64,000 nt of DNA, taken from Nocardioides sp. Soil774. GTDB taxonomy: Bacteria > Actinomycetota > Actinomycetes > Propionibacteriales > Nocardioidaceae. The stretch covers positions 373,306 through 437,305 of the forward strand of contig NZ_LMSM01000001.1 in NCBI RefSeq assembly GCF_001428125.1, read 5' to 3'. The translations under genes were made by a program, and so were the position numbers. The notes under the pieces are model-generated. The model saw nothing but the letters and a program-made list of their open reading frames with translations. It ran no database searches and was not told the DNA's origin. Each line of letters opens with the position of its first letter. The first letter of the stretch is position 1. Of the stretch, positions 51,402-59,059 are shown piece after piece.

Positions 51402-51959
51402 ATGACGACGAACCCCCGGGTCCGCGACTGGACCGAGGCCGAGCTCGGCGTGCCCGGCGCGCTGCGCGAGGTCGTACGCGCTCCCGCCCCCGTGCTGTCG
51501 GCCCGCGGCTCCGACGTCGACCCGACCGACCCCGCGGTCGTCGCGCTCGCCGCCGACCTCGTCGCCACGATGCGCGTCTCGCCCGGCTGCGTCGGGCTCG
51601 CCGCGCCGCAGGTCGGTGTGGGCGTGAAGGTCTTCTGCGTCGACGTCTCCGAGCACCCCAAGACCCGCGAGCACCACGGCACGTTCGTGCTCTGCAACGC
51701 CGAGGTCGTGTCGGGCAGCCGCAACGAGAAGGCCCGCGAGGGCTGCATGTCGGTGCCCGACTTCACCGGTGACGTCAAGCGCCCCAGCCGTGTCGTCGTA
51801 CGCGGTCAGCTGCCCGGCACCGGCGAGGAGGTCGAGCTCGAGGCGGAGGCATTCGAGGCGCGGGCGCTCCAGCACGAGATCGACCACTGCGACGGCCTGC
51901 TCTTCCTGGACCGCGCCGCCGGCGCGCACGCCGTCTACGCTCGCAAGACCTACCTCTGA
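51402..51959 (+). CDS. def: Peptide deformylase
   Basis: A 185-residue metalloenzyme that removes the formyl group from new proteins. The three motifs are present: GLAAPQVGV, EGCMSVP (Met where EGCLS is usual, the metal-binding Cys kept) and QHEIDHCDG with the metal histidines and catalytic Glu. ATG 51402 was chosen; it starts 8 bp after the ACT gene. The tRNA gene begins 20 bp after its stop. Confidence 0.95.
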   Translation: MTTNPRVRDWTEAELGVPGALREVVRAPAPVLSARGSDVDPTDPAVVALAADLVATMRVSPGCVGLAAPQVGVGVKVFCVDVSEHPKTREHHGTFVLCNAEVVSGSRNEKAREGCMSVPDFTGDVKRPSRVVVRGQLPGTGEEVELEAEAFEARALQHEIDHCDGLLFLDRAAGAHAVYARKTYL

Positions 51960-51978
51960 CCTGCTCCGCAGGTCGCCC

Positions 51979-52052
51979 GCCCCGGTATCCCAATCGGTAG
52001 AGGAAGCGGTCTTAAAAACCGCGCAGTCTGGGTTCGAGCCCCAGCCGGGGCA
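51979..52052 (+). tRNA. tRNA with UAA anticodon (Leu by codon), unusual short variable loop
   Basis: A 74-base cloverleaf. Acceptor arms GCCCCGG/CCGGGGC pair perfectly; the anticodon stem is GCGGT/ACCGC around loop CTTAAAA (anticodon TAA at 52013-52015); the T arm CTGGG-TTCGAGC-CCCAG is canonical. No CCA is encoded and the discriminator is A. The anticodon reads UUA leucine codons, but the variable loop is only 5 bases, whereas leucine tRNAs have a long extra arm. The D arm is also weak (TCCC/GGAA with a C-A mismatch). Identity is therefore uncertain. Confidence 0.75.
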
Positions 52053-52139
52053 CTCCTGTCCGCCAGCGCGCGTCTCCACCTTTGGTAGCAACCAACCTGA
52101 GAAGTTGCTGTGACGGGAACAGGCCCCTCTCCGCGCACG

Positions 52140-52167
52140 TTTGAACAGGTGTCACCCCGGCTAGAGT
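52140..52167 (+). promoter_or_regulatory. Candidate promoter of the Bax-inhibitor-1 gene
   Basis: TTTGAA (52140-52145) and TAGAGT (52162-52167) are separated by 16 bp and lie about 80 bp upstream of the membrane protein start. An inverted AGCAAC/GTTGCT pair lies further upstream (about 52087-52110) and may be a regulator site. Confidence 0.4.
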
Positions 52168-52244
52168 GGTGTGACGCGACAGGCGCCGTCACCGCGACGG
52201 CGTCGGAGCCCCGGAGACCCCGGGGCGGCCTCCAAGGAGAGACC

Positions 52245-53096
52245 ATGAAGAGCAACAACCCCGTGTTCACCCGTTCCGAGGAGTTCAACCGCGCCTCGTC
52301 GAACGCCTACGGCAACCAGACCTACTCCGGTGGCGGCGCTGCCTACCCCGGCTACGGCGACACCGGCTCCGACCCCGCCACCTGGGGCACCGGCACGCCC
52401 GGCCAGCTCGACCAGGGCCGGATGACGGTCGACTCGGTCGTCCAGAAGACGGCCGTCTCGATCCTCCTCGTCTTCGCCGCCGCCTTCGTCACCTGGTGGT
52501 ACGTCGGCGACGTCACCGAGACCGCCGACCTGGGCCGGATCGGCGCACTGGCGACGGTCGGTGCGGGCGGTGCGTTCATCCTCTCGCTCGTCAACTCGTT
52601 CAAGCGCGTCATCAGCCCTGCCCTGGTGATGGCGTTCGCGGTCGCCGAGGGTGTCGCGCTCGGCGCGATCAGCGCGCTGTTCGAGGCGCAGTACCCCGGC
52701 ATCGTGATGAGCGCCGTCCTCGGCACGTTCGCGGCCTTCGCGGGCACGCTGGCCGCCTACAAGTTCCTCGACATCAAGGTGGGTGACAAGTTCCGCCGCG
52801 GCGTCATCGCGGGCATGTTCGGCATGGTGGGCCTGGGACTGCTGTCGCTGGTGCTGAGCCTCTTCGGCGTCCAGTCGCCGCTCTACGGCAACGGCCCGAT
52901 CGGCTTCCTCTTCGCCGTCGCCGGCCTCGTCCTCGGCATCTTCATGCTGATCCTCGACTTCGACTTCGTGGAGCAGGGCGTCGCCGCCGGCCTCCCCGAG
53001 CGTGAGTCGTGGCGCGCGGCCTTCGCCCTGACCGTCAGCCTGGTCTGGATCTACACCAACCTGCTGCGCATCCTCGCCATCATCCGTGGCGACTGA
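52245..53096 (+). CDS. Bax inhibitor-1/YccA family membrane protein
   Basis: A 283-residue protein. Residues 1-65 are a Gly/Tyr/Asn-rich cytoplasmic tail; seven hydrophobic segments follow from about residue 70, ending with LDFDFVEQGVAAGLPE and a last helix, as in actinobacterial YccA-like proteins. The family forms pH-sensitive calcium leak channels or interacts with FtsH; the bacterial role is poorly known. ATG 52245 follows AGGAGAG. Confidence 0.88.
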   Translation: MKSNNPVFTRSEEFNRASSNAYGNQTYSGGGAAYPGYGDTGSDPATWGTGTPGQLDQGRMTVDSVVQKTAVSILLVFAAAFVTWWYVGDVTETADLGRIGALATVGAGGAFILSLVNSFKRVISPALVMAFAVAEGVALGAISALFEAQYPGIVMSAVLGTFAAFAGTLAAYKFLDIKVGDKFRRGVIAGMFGMVGLGLLSLVLSLFGVQSPLYGNGPIGFLFAVAGLVLGIFMLILDFDFVEQGVAAGLPERESWRAAFALTVSLVWIYTNLLRILAIIRGD

Positions 53097-53117
53097 CCAG
53101 CACGCCTGAACGCCTCC

Positions 53118-53152
53118 GCCGGCCCGCTCGAGCTCAGCTCGGGCGGGCCGGC
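53118..53152 (+). terminator. Hairpin terminator after the Bax-inhibitor-1 gene
   Basis: Arms of 16 bp (53118-53133 and 53137-53152) with one mismatch and a TCA loop start 22 bp after the stop codon. Confidence 0.65.
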
Positions 53153-53168
53153 GTCATGTCCGGGACCG

Positions 53169-53218
53169 GCGGTGCGTGAGGCGGGTTTTCCGCCGGTAGA
53201 ACTCGCCTCACGCACCGC
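53169..53218. repeat. Palindromic element at the SGNH gene end
   Basis: Perfect 15-bp inverted arms GCGGTGCGTGAGGCG (53169-53183) and its complement (53204-53218) with a 20-base spacer that can pair a little further. The right arm overlaps the stop codon of the minus-strand SGNH gene. It may terminate that gene. Confidence 0.5.
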
Positions 53219-54248
53219 TCGCGGCGGGGTCGGCCCCCGCCTCGGAGTCCTCGTGCTCGTCGGGCGACTCGGCCTCGGTCGAGGGACGGCGGCGACGGTG
53301 GCGCAGCTCGACCCAGCGCCCGCGCAGGCCGCGCTGGTTGCCGCCGACCTCGGTGCCGTCGACCTCGGTGCCCGGCACGCGCGCGGCGCGCACCGCCGCA
53401 GCGGCCACGGGGAGGATGCCCTCGCGCCGCAGCGGCTCGGGGCGCGCCTCGTCCTCGGGGAGCAGGTCGAGCGCGGCCAGGCACGACGGGATCAGCACCG
53501 ACGCGAGCTGGCGGTAGCCGTCGGCCGAGGGATGGAAGCGGTCGGGGCCGAAGAGGAGCGCGGGTGCCGCGTCGAACTCGGGGCCGAGGATGTCGCCCAG
53601 CGAGACCGACCGCCCGCCGTTCTCCACCACCGTGATCGTCTGCGCGGCGGCGAGCCGACGCGACCACTCGCGCGCCACCTGCTTGAGCGGCGGCGGGATG
53701 GGCCGGATGGTGCCGAGGTCGGGGCACGTGCCGACGACGACGGCGATGCCGGCCTCGCGCAGGCGGCGTACGCCCTCGGCCAGGTGACGCACCGACGCCG
53801 AGGGCAGGACGGTGTGGGTGACGTCGTTGGCACCGATGAGCACGACGGCGAGGTCGGGGTGGGTGCCGATGACGGCGTCGACCTGGTCGGCGAGCTGGCT
53901 GGACTGGGCACCGACGACGGCGAAGGAGCGCAGGTGCACCCGCCGGTCGGCCTGGGCGGCCATGCCCGTCGCGAGGTGGGCGCCGGTGGTGTCCTCGACG
54001 CGCTGCACGCCGTAGCCGGCGGCGCTGGAGTCGCCGAGCAGGGCGATGCGGATGGCCGGGCCCGGACGACCGCGGCCGTACCACCCGGTGGCGTCGGGGG
54101 GTGAGTCGGTGGCGTTGCCGATGACGCGCCGCGCGATCCGCGCCTCGGCGACCAGCACGCCGTAGAGCCCGGCGCCGAGCACGGAGAGTCCGCCGCCGCC
54201 CAGCGCTGCGGCCGATGCCAGCTTGCGTGCTGCTCCAGTTGCCCCCAC
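53208..54248 (-). CDS. SGNH/GDSL-type hydrolase
   Basis: A 346-residue membrane-anchored or exported esterase-like protein. A hydrophobic N-terminal segment (about 10-35) is followed by the SGNH blocks: GDSSAAGYG with the nucleophile Ser, GANDVT with the Asn, and DRFHPSADGY with the Asp/His pair. The last 60 residues are charged and Arg/Glu-rich. The substrate could be acyl groups of cell-wall polymers. GTG 54248 lies 6 bases after TAACAT, compatible with a leaderless mRNA; divergent from cbs. Confidence 0.85.
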   Translation of the reverse strand: MGATGAARKLASAAALGGGGLSVLGAGLYGVLVAEARIARRVIGNATDSPPDATGWYGRGRPGPAIRIALLGDSSAAGYGVQRVEDTTGAHLATGMAAQADRRVHLRSFAVVGAQSSQLADQVDAVIGTHPDLAVVLIGANDVTHTVLPSASVRHLAEGVRRLREAGIAVVVGTCPDLGTIRPIPPPLKQVAREWSRRLAAAQTITVVENGGRSVSLGDILGPEFDAAPALLFGPDRFHPSADGYRQLASVLIPSCLAALDLLPEDEARPEPLRREGILPVAAAAVRAARVPGTEVDGTEVGGNQRGLRGRWVELRHRRRRPSTEAESPDEHEDSEAGADPAASGA

Positions 54249-54254
54249 AACTTC

Positions 54255-54282
54255 ATGTTACGGACTGGTAGACAGCTAGATT
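54255..54282. promoter_or_regulatory. Back-to-back leaderless promoters for SGNH and cbs genes
   Basis: On the minus strand TAACAT (54255-54260) is followed by six bases and the SGNH GTG start. On the plus strand TAGATT (54277-54282) is followed by six bases and the cbs GTG start. The 40-bp gap between the two start codons therefore fits two divergent leaderless promoters whose -35 regions overlap the other -10. Confidence 0.5.
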
Positions 54283-54288
54283 GACCGG

Positions 54289-55683
54289 GTGCAGTACGTG
54301 AACTCCGTCCTCGACCTCATCGGCAACACCCCGCTCGTCCGGCTCGGCCGGACCCTGGACCTCCCGGAGACCGCAGCCGACGGTCCGCTGGTCCTGGCGA
54401 AGGTGGAGTACCTCAACCCCGGCGGGTCGGTGAAGGACCGCATCGCCACGCGCATGATCGAGGCCGCCGAGGCCTCCGGCGAGCTCCAGCCGGGCGGCAC
54501 GATCGTGGAGCCCACGTCGGGCAACACCGGCGTCGGCCTGGCGATGGTGGCGCAGGAGAAGGGCTACAAGTGCGTCTTCGTGTGCCCTGACAAGGTCAGC
54601 GTGGACAAGCGCAACGTGCTCAAGGCCTACGGCGCCGAGGTCGTGGTCTGCCCGACCGCCGTCGCGCCGGAGCACCCCGACTCCTACTACAACGTCAGCG
54701 ACCGTCTCGCCGCGCAGCCCGGCGCGTGGAAGCCCGACCAGTACTCCAACCCGCACAACCCGCGCTCGCACTACGAGACCACCGGTCCGGAGATCTGGGA
54801 GCAGACCGAGGGCAGGATCACTCACTTCGTGTGCGGCATGGGCACCGGCGGCACGATCAGCGGCGTCGGTCGCTACCTCAAGGAGCAGAACCCCGACATC
54901 CAGGTCATCGGCGCCGACCCGGCCGGCTCGGTCTACTCCGGCGGCACCGGCCGCCCCTACCTCGTCGAGGGCGTCGGTGAGGACTTCTGGCCCGAGACCT
55001 ACGACCGCTCGGTCGCCGACCGCGTCATCGAGGTCTCCGACGCCGACTCCTTCGCCTTCACCCGCCGCCTGGCCCGCGAGGAGGCGCTGCTCGTCGGCGG
55101 GTCCTGCGGCATGGCCGCCTGGGCTGCCCGGCAGGTGGCCCAGGAGCTGGTCGCCGAGGGCCGCACCGACGCCGTCGTGGTGGTGCTGCTGCCCGACTCC
55201 GGCCGTGGCTACCTCACCAAGATCTTCAACGACGAGTGGCTCGCCCAGTACGGCTTCGCCACCGGTTCGCAGGCCGACCACCGCACCGTCGGCGAGGTGC
55301 TGCGCGCCAAGACCGGCGGACTGCCGGACCTGGTCCACACCCACCCCGGCGAAACCATCGCCGAAGCGGTGCACATCCTGCAGGAGTACGGCGTCAGCCA
55401 GATGCCGGTCGTGCGTGCCGAGCCGCCGATCGTCGCGGCGGAGGTCGCGGGGTCGGTGTCGGAGCGCACGCTGCTCGACGCGCTGTTCACCGGCACCGCC
55501 AAGCTCACCGACCGGGTGGAGGACCACATGTCCGCCGCCCTTCCGACAGTGGGCTCGACCGAGGCTGCCGCCGACGCGGTGAGCCTGCTCGAGAAGGCCG
55601 ACGCCGTGCTGGTGCACGAGGACGGCAAGCCCGTCGGCGTGCTCACCCGACAGGACCTGCTGACCTTCGTGGCCGCGTCGTGA
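54289..55683 (+). CDS. cbs: Cystathionine beta-synthase
   Basis: A 464-residue PLP enzyme that joins serine and homocysteine to cystathionine in reverse transsulfuration. The PLP lysine is in NPGGSVKDRI, and TSGNTGVGLAM and GTGGTISGVGRYLK complete the cofactor site. Two CBS domains (about 340-460) form the C-terminus; the N-terminal haem-binding region of animal enzymes is absent. GTG 54289 probably starts a leaderless transcript. Its stop overlaps the following lipoprotein gene. Confidence 0.93.
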   Translation: MQYVNSVLDLIGNTPLVRLGRTLDLPETAADGPLVLAKVEYLNPGGSVKDRIATRMIEAAEASGELQPGGTIVEPTSGNTGVGLAMVAQEKGYKCVFVCPDKVSVDKRNVLKAYGAEVVVCPTAVAPEHPDSYYNVSDRLAAQPGAWKPDQYSNPHNPRSHYETTGPEIWEQTEGRITHFVCGMGTGGTISGVGRYLKEQNPDIQVIGADPAGSVYSGGTGRPYLVEGVGEDFWPETYDRSVADRVIEVSDADSFAFTRRLAREEALLVGGSCGMAAWAARQVAQELVAEGRTDAVVVVLLPDSGRGYLTKIFNDEWLAQYGFATGSQADHRTVGEVLRAKTGGLPDLVHTHPGETIAEAVHILQEYGVSQMPVVRAEPPIVAAEVAGSVSERTLLDALFTGTAKLTDRVEDHMSAALPTVGSTEAAADAVSLLEKADAVLVHEDGKPVGVLTRQDLLTFVAAS

Positions 55684-56102
55684 GGCGGCCGGCCCGGGGC
55701 CTGGTCGCCCTCGCCTGCCTCCCCGTCCTCCTCGGGGCGCTCGCTGCGTGCGGCGACGAGGCCGCGAGCACCGATCCCGTCGAGGTGGAGGTCGGCAAGG
55801 CCTTCGAGTGGAACGGCTTCTCCGTCGACAAGGGCTGGACGCTCACCGGCGTCAAGCGCTCCGCCGGCGCCGAGGAGGTGACGACCCCCGACGTCAGGGG
55901 GACGATCACCAACGACCTCGACGAGGAGCGCGCAGCGCTGTTCCAGATGGTGTTCTCCTCCGACGGCGACCCGGTCGCGACGGTCAACTGCTCGGCCGGG
56001 AAGATGCAGCGCGACAAGTCCGAGCAGTTCGAGTGCCCCGGTCTCGGCGCGGTCATGCCGACCGACTACGACGCCGTCGTCGTGCAGGAGTTCGTCCGCT
56101 GA
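55680..56102 (+). CDS. Small lipoprotein of unknown function
   Basis: A 140-residue lipoprotein with lipobox LAAC at about residue 24. The mature part is beta-rich and has two cysteines (in NCSAGKM and FECPGLG) that could pair. No family is recognised. GTG 55680 overlaps the cbs stop (GTGA), so it is translated from the cbs message. Confidence 0.72.
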   Translation: MRRPARGLVALACLPVLLGALAACGDEAASTDPVEVEVGKAFEWNGFSVDKGWTLTGVKRSAGAEEVTTPDVRGTITNDLDEERAALFQMVFSSDGDPVATVNCSAGKMQRDKSEQFECPGLGAVMPTDYDAVVVQEFVR

Positions 56103-56103
56103 C

Positions 56104-56883
56104 GTGGGGGACCTCTCGCTCGAGGTCGTCCTCTTCCTCGTCGGCGCGGCCATGGTGGCCGGGTTCGTCGACGCGGTGGTCGGGGGCGGGGGACTGGTGC
56201 AGCTGCCCGCCCTCCTCGTCGGCCTGCCCGGCGCGTCGGTCGTGCAGATCGCGGCGACCAACAAGCTCGCCTCCTTCTGCGGCACGTCCATCAGCGCGGC
56301 GACGTACGTCCGTCGCATCCGGCCCGACCCCCGGACGTTCCTGCCGCTGATGGCGGCGGCGTTCACCGGCTCGGTCGGTGGCGCCCTGGTCGCATCCCTG
56401 CTGCCGCGCAGCGCGTTCGACCCGATCATCCTGATGGTGCTGGTGGTGGTCGGCGGCTACGTCTGGGCCCGGCCCAGCGTCGGCGAGCTGACCCGGCTGC
56501 GCTTCCAGGGCGGGCAGCACCTGACCGCGGTGGTGCTCACGGGCGTGACGATCGGCTTCTACGACGGCGCGATCGGGCCCGGCACCGGCTCGTTCCTGGT
56601 CTTCGCCCTCGTCGGGCTGCTGGGCTACAACTTCCTCGAGGCCTCCGCCAAGGCCAAGCTGGCCAACTGGGCCACCAACCTCGCCGCGCTGGTCGTCTTC
56701 GTCCCGCAGGGCGCGGTGCTGTGGCACCTGGCCCTGCCGATGGCGGCGGCCAACATCACGGGGGGCTACCTCGGCGCCCGGCTGGCCATGGCACGCGGCG
56801 CGCGGTTCGTCCGGATCTTCTTCCTCGTGGTGGTCGCCGGCTTCGTCGTACGACTCGGTGGGCAGCTGCTCGGCTGGTGGTGA
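56104..56883 (+). CDS. TSUP/TauE-SafE family membrane transporter
   Basis: A 259-residue protein with about 7-8 transmembrane segments and the repeated family motif (GGGGLVQLPALL, AATNKLASFCGT and YDGAIGPGTGSFLVF). TSUP proteins export sulfite, sulfoacetate or related organosulfur anions. Being next to cbs fits sulfur metabolism, but the substrate is inferred. GTG 56104 is 1 bp from the lipoprotein stop. Confidence 0.88.
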   Translation: MGDLSLEVVLFLVGAAMVAGFVDAVVGGGGLVQLPALLVGLPGASVVQIAATNKLASFCGTSISAATYVRRIRPDPRTFLPLMAAAFTGSVGGALVASLLPRSAFDPIILMVLVVVGGYVWARPSVGELTRLRFQGGQHLTAVVLTGVTIGFYDGAIGPGTGSFLVFALVGLLGYNFLEASAKAKLANWATNLAALVVFVPQGAVLWHLALPMAAANITGGYLGARLAMARGARFVRIFFLVVVAGFVVRLGGQLLGWW

Positions 56884-56917
56884 GCCGGGCGAGGGGCGGG
56901 GCGGTAGCCTCCACCCC

Positions 56918-57982
56918 GTGGGAGCGGTGTCGAGGGTCGATGAGTTCCAGCGACGTCACTCCGTCCTGGGCTTCCCCCTCGCCGTCGTCTACAAGTACTT
57001 CGACGACCAAGGCCCCTACCTCGCCTCGGCGATGACCTACTACGCCTTCATCGCGATCTTCCCCCTGATGCTGCTCGGCACCTCGATCCTGGGCCTGTTC
57101 CTGCGGGGCGAGCCGCACTGGCAGGAGCAGATCCTCAACTCCGCGCTCTCGCAGTTCCCGATCATCGGCGACGAGCTCGGTCGCCCCCAGGGCCTCCAGG
57201 GCTCGGTCACCGGTGTGGTCGTCGGTGCGCTCGCCGCCCTCTACGGCGCGATGGGCCTGGGGCAGGCGCTCCAGAACACCCAGCACGTGGCGTGGTCCGT
57301 GCCGCGCAACAGCCGCCCCAACCCGTTCTACGCGCGCGTCAAGACCCTGCTGCTCCTCCTCACCGCCGGGCTCTCGCTCCTGGCCGTGACCGTCGTGTCC
57401 ACCATCGCCAGCACCACCGACGTGTTCGTCGGGGTGATCGGCAGCGGCGTCAAGGGGGTGCTGCCCGCGGTGACGGTGCTGGTGGTCGGCACCGGCCTGA
57501 CCTACCTCTTCCGCTTCGCCGCCACCGGGCGGCACTCGTTCTGGCAGGCCGCGCCGGGCGGCTTCGTGCTCGCGGTGATGTGGCAGCTGCTGCAGATCGG
57601 CGGCGCGGCCTACGTCGACCGCACCCTGGTCAACACCTCGTCGATGACCAAGACCTTCGGGCTGGTCCTCGGCCTCATCGGCTTCCTGTGGATCGGCGCG
57701 GTGATGGCGGTGCTCGCCACCGAGGTCAACGTGGTGCTCGCCCGCCACCTCTGGCCGCGCGCGCTGCTCACCCCCTTCACCGACAACGTCCGGCTGACCG
57801 ACGCCGACCGCGAGGCCTACGCGCTCTACGCCGGGATGCAGCGGCACAAGGGCTTCGAGAAGGTCCAGGTGCTGTGGGACCCCGGCCCGGCCGAGCGCCC
57901 CGCCGGTGAGGGCGACCCGGAGCCGGAGCCGGAGCCGGAGCCGGACCCCGCACCCGAGCGGTCGTCGAGCCCGTCGACGTGA
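56918..57982 (+). CDS. YihY/virulence factor BrkB family membrane protein
   Basis: A 354-residue inner-membrane protein with six hydrophobic segments (about 35-265) and family segments such as YYAFIAIFPLMLL and GRHSFWQAAPGG. The C-terminal tail is acidic with a Pro-Glu repeat (EPEPEPEPDPAPE). Function unknown; not an RNase BN. TAGCCT (56905-56910) lies 7 bases before GTG 56918, a leaderless candidate. The stop overlaps the YigZ-like gene. Confidence 0.85.
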   Translation: MGAVSRVDEFQRRHSVLGFPLAVVYKYFDDQGPYLASAMTYYAFIAIFPLMLLGTSILGLFLRGEPHWQEQILNSALSQFPIIGDELGRPQGLQGSVTGVVVGALAALYGAMGLGQALQNTQHVAWSVPRNSRPNPFYARVKTLLLLLTAGLSLLAVTVVSTIASTTDVFVGVIGSGVKGVLPAVTVLVVGTGLTYLFRFAATGRHSFWQAAPGGFVLAVMWQLLQIGGAAYVDRTLVNTSSMTKTFGLVLGLIGFLWIGAVMAVLATEVNVVLARHLWPRALLTPFTDNVRLTDADREAYALYAGMQRHKGFEKVQVLWDPGPAERPAGEGDPEPEPEPEPDPAPERSSSPST

Positions 57983-58608
57983 CGATCTACCTCACCGTCG
58001 CCCGCGACGCCACCGGTGAGGTCGAGGACCGCGGCTCGCGCTTCCTCTGCACGCTGCGCCGCGTCGACGACGAGGAGGAGGCCCGCTCGCTCGTGGCCGC
58101 GCTGCGGCGCGAGCACTGGGACGCGCGCCACCACTGCTCGGCGTTCGTCGTCGGCCCGGACGCCGCGCTGCAGCGATCCTCCGACGACGGGGAGCCGGCC
58201 GGCACCGCGGGCGCGCCCATGCTCGACGTGCTCCGCGGCGCGGGGGTCAGCGACGTGGCGGCCGTCGTCACGCGGTGGTTCGGCGGGACGCTGCTCGGGG
58301 CGGGCGGGCTGGTGCGGGCCTACGGCGACGCCGTGCGAGCCGCGCTCGCGGAGGCCGGCACGCTCCGCCGCTCGCTGCTCGCCGAGCTGGCGCTCGAGCT
58401 CGACCACGCCGACGCCGGACGGGTCGAGGGAGAGCTGCGGGCGCGGGGCGTGAGCGTGCTCGAGACGTCGTACGACGCCCGCGTGCGGCTGCTGCTCGCG
58501 GCACCCGCCGACGAGGTGGCGCGCGTCGAGGCCGCGGTCGCCGCCGCCACGGCGGGTCGTGTCGAGCCCGTGGTGAGCGGCGAGCGCTGGGTCGACCTGC
58601 CCGGCTGA
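57979..58608 (+). CDS. YigZ/IMPACT family protein
   Basis: A 209-residue protein of the UPF0029/IMPACT family with the N-terminal motif SRFLCTL and the central RWFGGTLLGAGGLVRAY signature; the C-terminal part is a ferredoxin-like domain. The family is linked to translation stress in eukaryotes; the bacterial role is unclear. GTG 57979 overlaps the YihY stop. Confidence 0.88.
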   Translation: MTIYLTVARDATGEVEDRGSRFLCTLRRVDDEEEARSLVAALRREHWDARHHCSAFVVGPDAALQRSSDDGEPAGTAGAPMLDVLRGAGVSDVAAVVTRWFGGTLLGAGGLVRAYGDAVRAALAEAGTLRRSLLAELALELDHADAGRVEGELRARGVSVLETSYDARVRLLLAAPADEVARVEAAVAAATAGRVEPVVSGERWVDLPG

Positions 58609-58612
58609 CCCT

Positions 58613-58969
58613 CTAGCTGACGTCACCGTCGACGTAGACCCACCGGCCGGCGCGCTGCTCGAACCGGCTCACCTCGTGCATCGAGCCACCGTCCCACGAC
58701 GCGACGAACTCGACCGTGTCGCCCTCGGCGGCCACGATCCGCAGGCCCGTCCACCGGGTGGCCGGGTCGGGGGTGACGTCGTCGGGGCGGGTGCGGGGGT
58801 GCCAGGTGCGGAACAGGTGGTCGGCGTCGCCGACGACGTGCGCGGTGTAGCGCGAGCGCATCAGCTGCTCGGGCGTGGTGGCCTGGGAGGTGTGGGCGAG
58901 CAGGGGCCCGTAGCAGGCGTCGTACGTCGCCCCGGTGCCGCACGGACAGGTCTGCTGCAGCGATCGCAC
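58613..58969 (-). CDS. YchJ-like protein with SEC-C-type zinc motif
   Basis: A 118-residue UPF0225/YchJ-like protein. The N-terminal CPCGTGATYDACYGP is a SEC-C-type zinc-binding segment; ALMRSRYTAH-like helix and RTWHPRTRPD follow, then an NTF2-like strand set ending GRWVYVDGD. Function unknown. GTG 58969 starts the gene, divergent from the gene at 59060. It converges with the YigZ-like gene 4 bp away. Confidence 0.85.
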   Translation of the reverse strand: MRSLQQTCPCGTGATYDACYGPLLAHTSQATTPEQLMRSRYTAHVVGDADHLFRTWHPRTRPDDVTPDPATRWTGLRIVAAEGDTVEFVASWDGGSMHEVSRFEQRAGRWVYVDGDVS

Positions 58970-59014
58970 GACCTCACCCTAGGGCCCCGGGAACAAAGTG
59001 CTGGCGTAGTGAGT

Positions 59015-59035
59015 TGTAAGGGTGTAATCATGTAA
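59015..59035 (+). promoter_or_regulatory. Three tandem TGTAA repeats, period 8
   Basis: TGTAA occurs at 59015-59019, 59023-59027 and 59031-59035, exactly 8 bp apart, in an otherwise GC-rich genome, 25 bp upstream of the gene at 59060. Tandem repeats with short period are typical of ribbon-helix-helix repressor operators, and the downstream protein appears to have such a domain. Confidence 0.5.
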
Positions 59036-59059
59036 GCACTGCAAGAAGGAGATAGAGAC

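Noticed and set aside
51979-52052. The tRNA as bldA-like Leu(UAA)
   Set aside because: The long variable arm of leucine tRNAs is missing, and the sequence does not follow the bldA pattern. Kept only as an atypical tRNA.
57900-57960. GAG-CCG (Glu-Pro) repeat as a regulatory repeat
   Set aside because: It is an in-frame Pro-Glu tail of the YihY-family protein.
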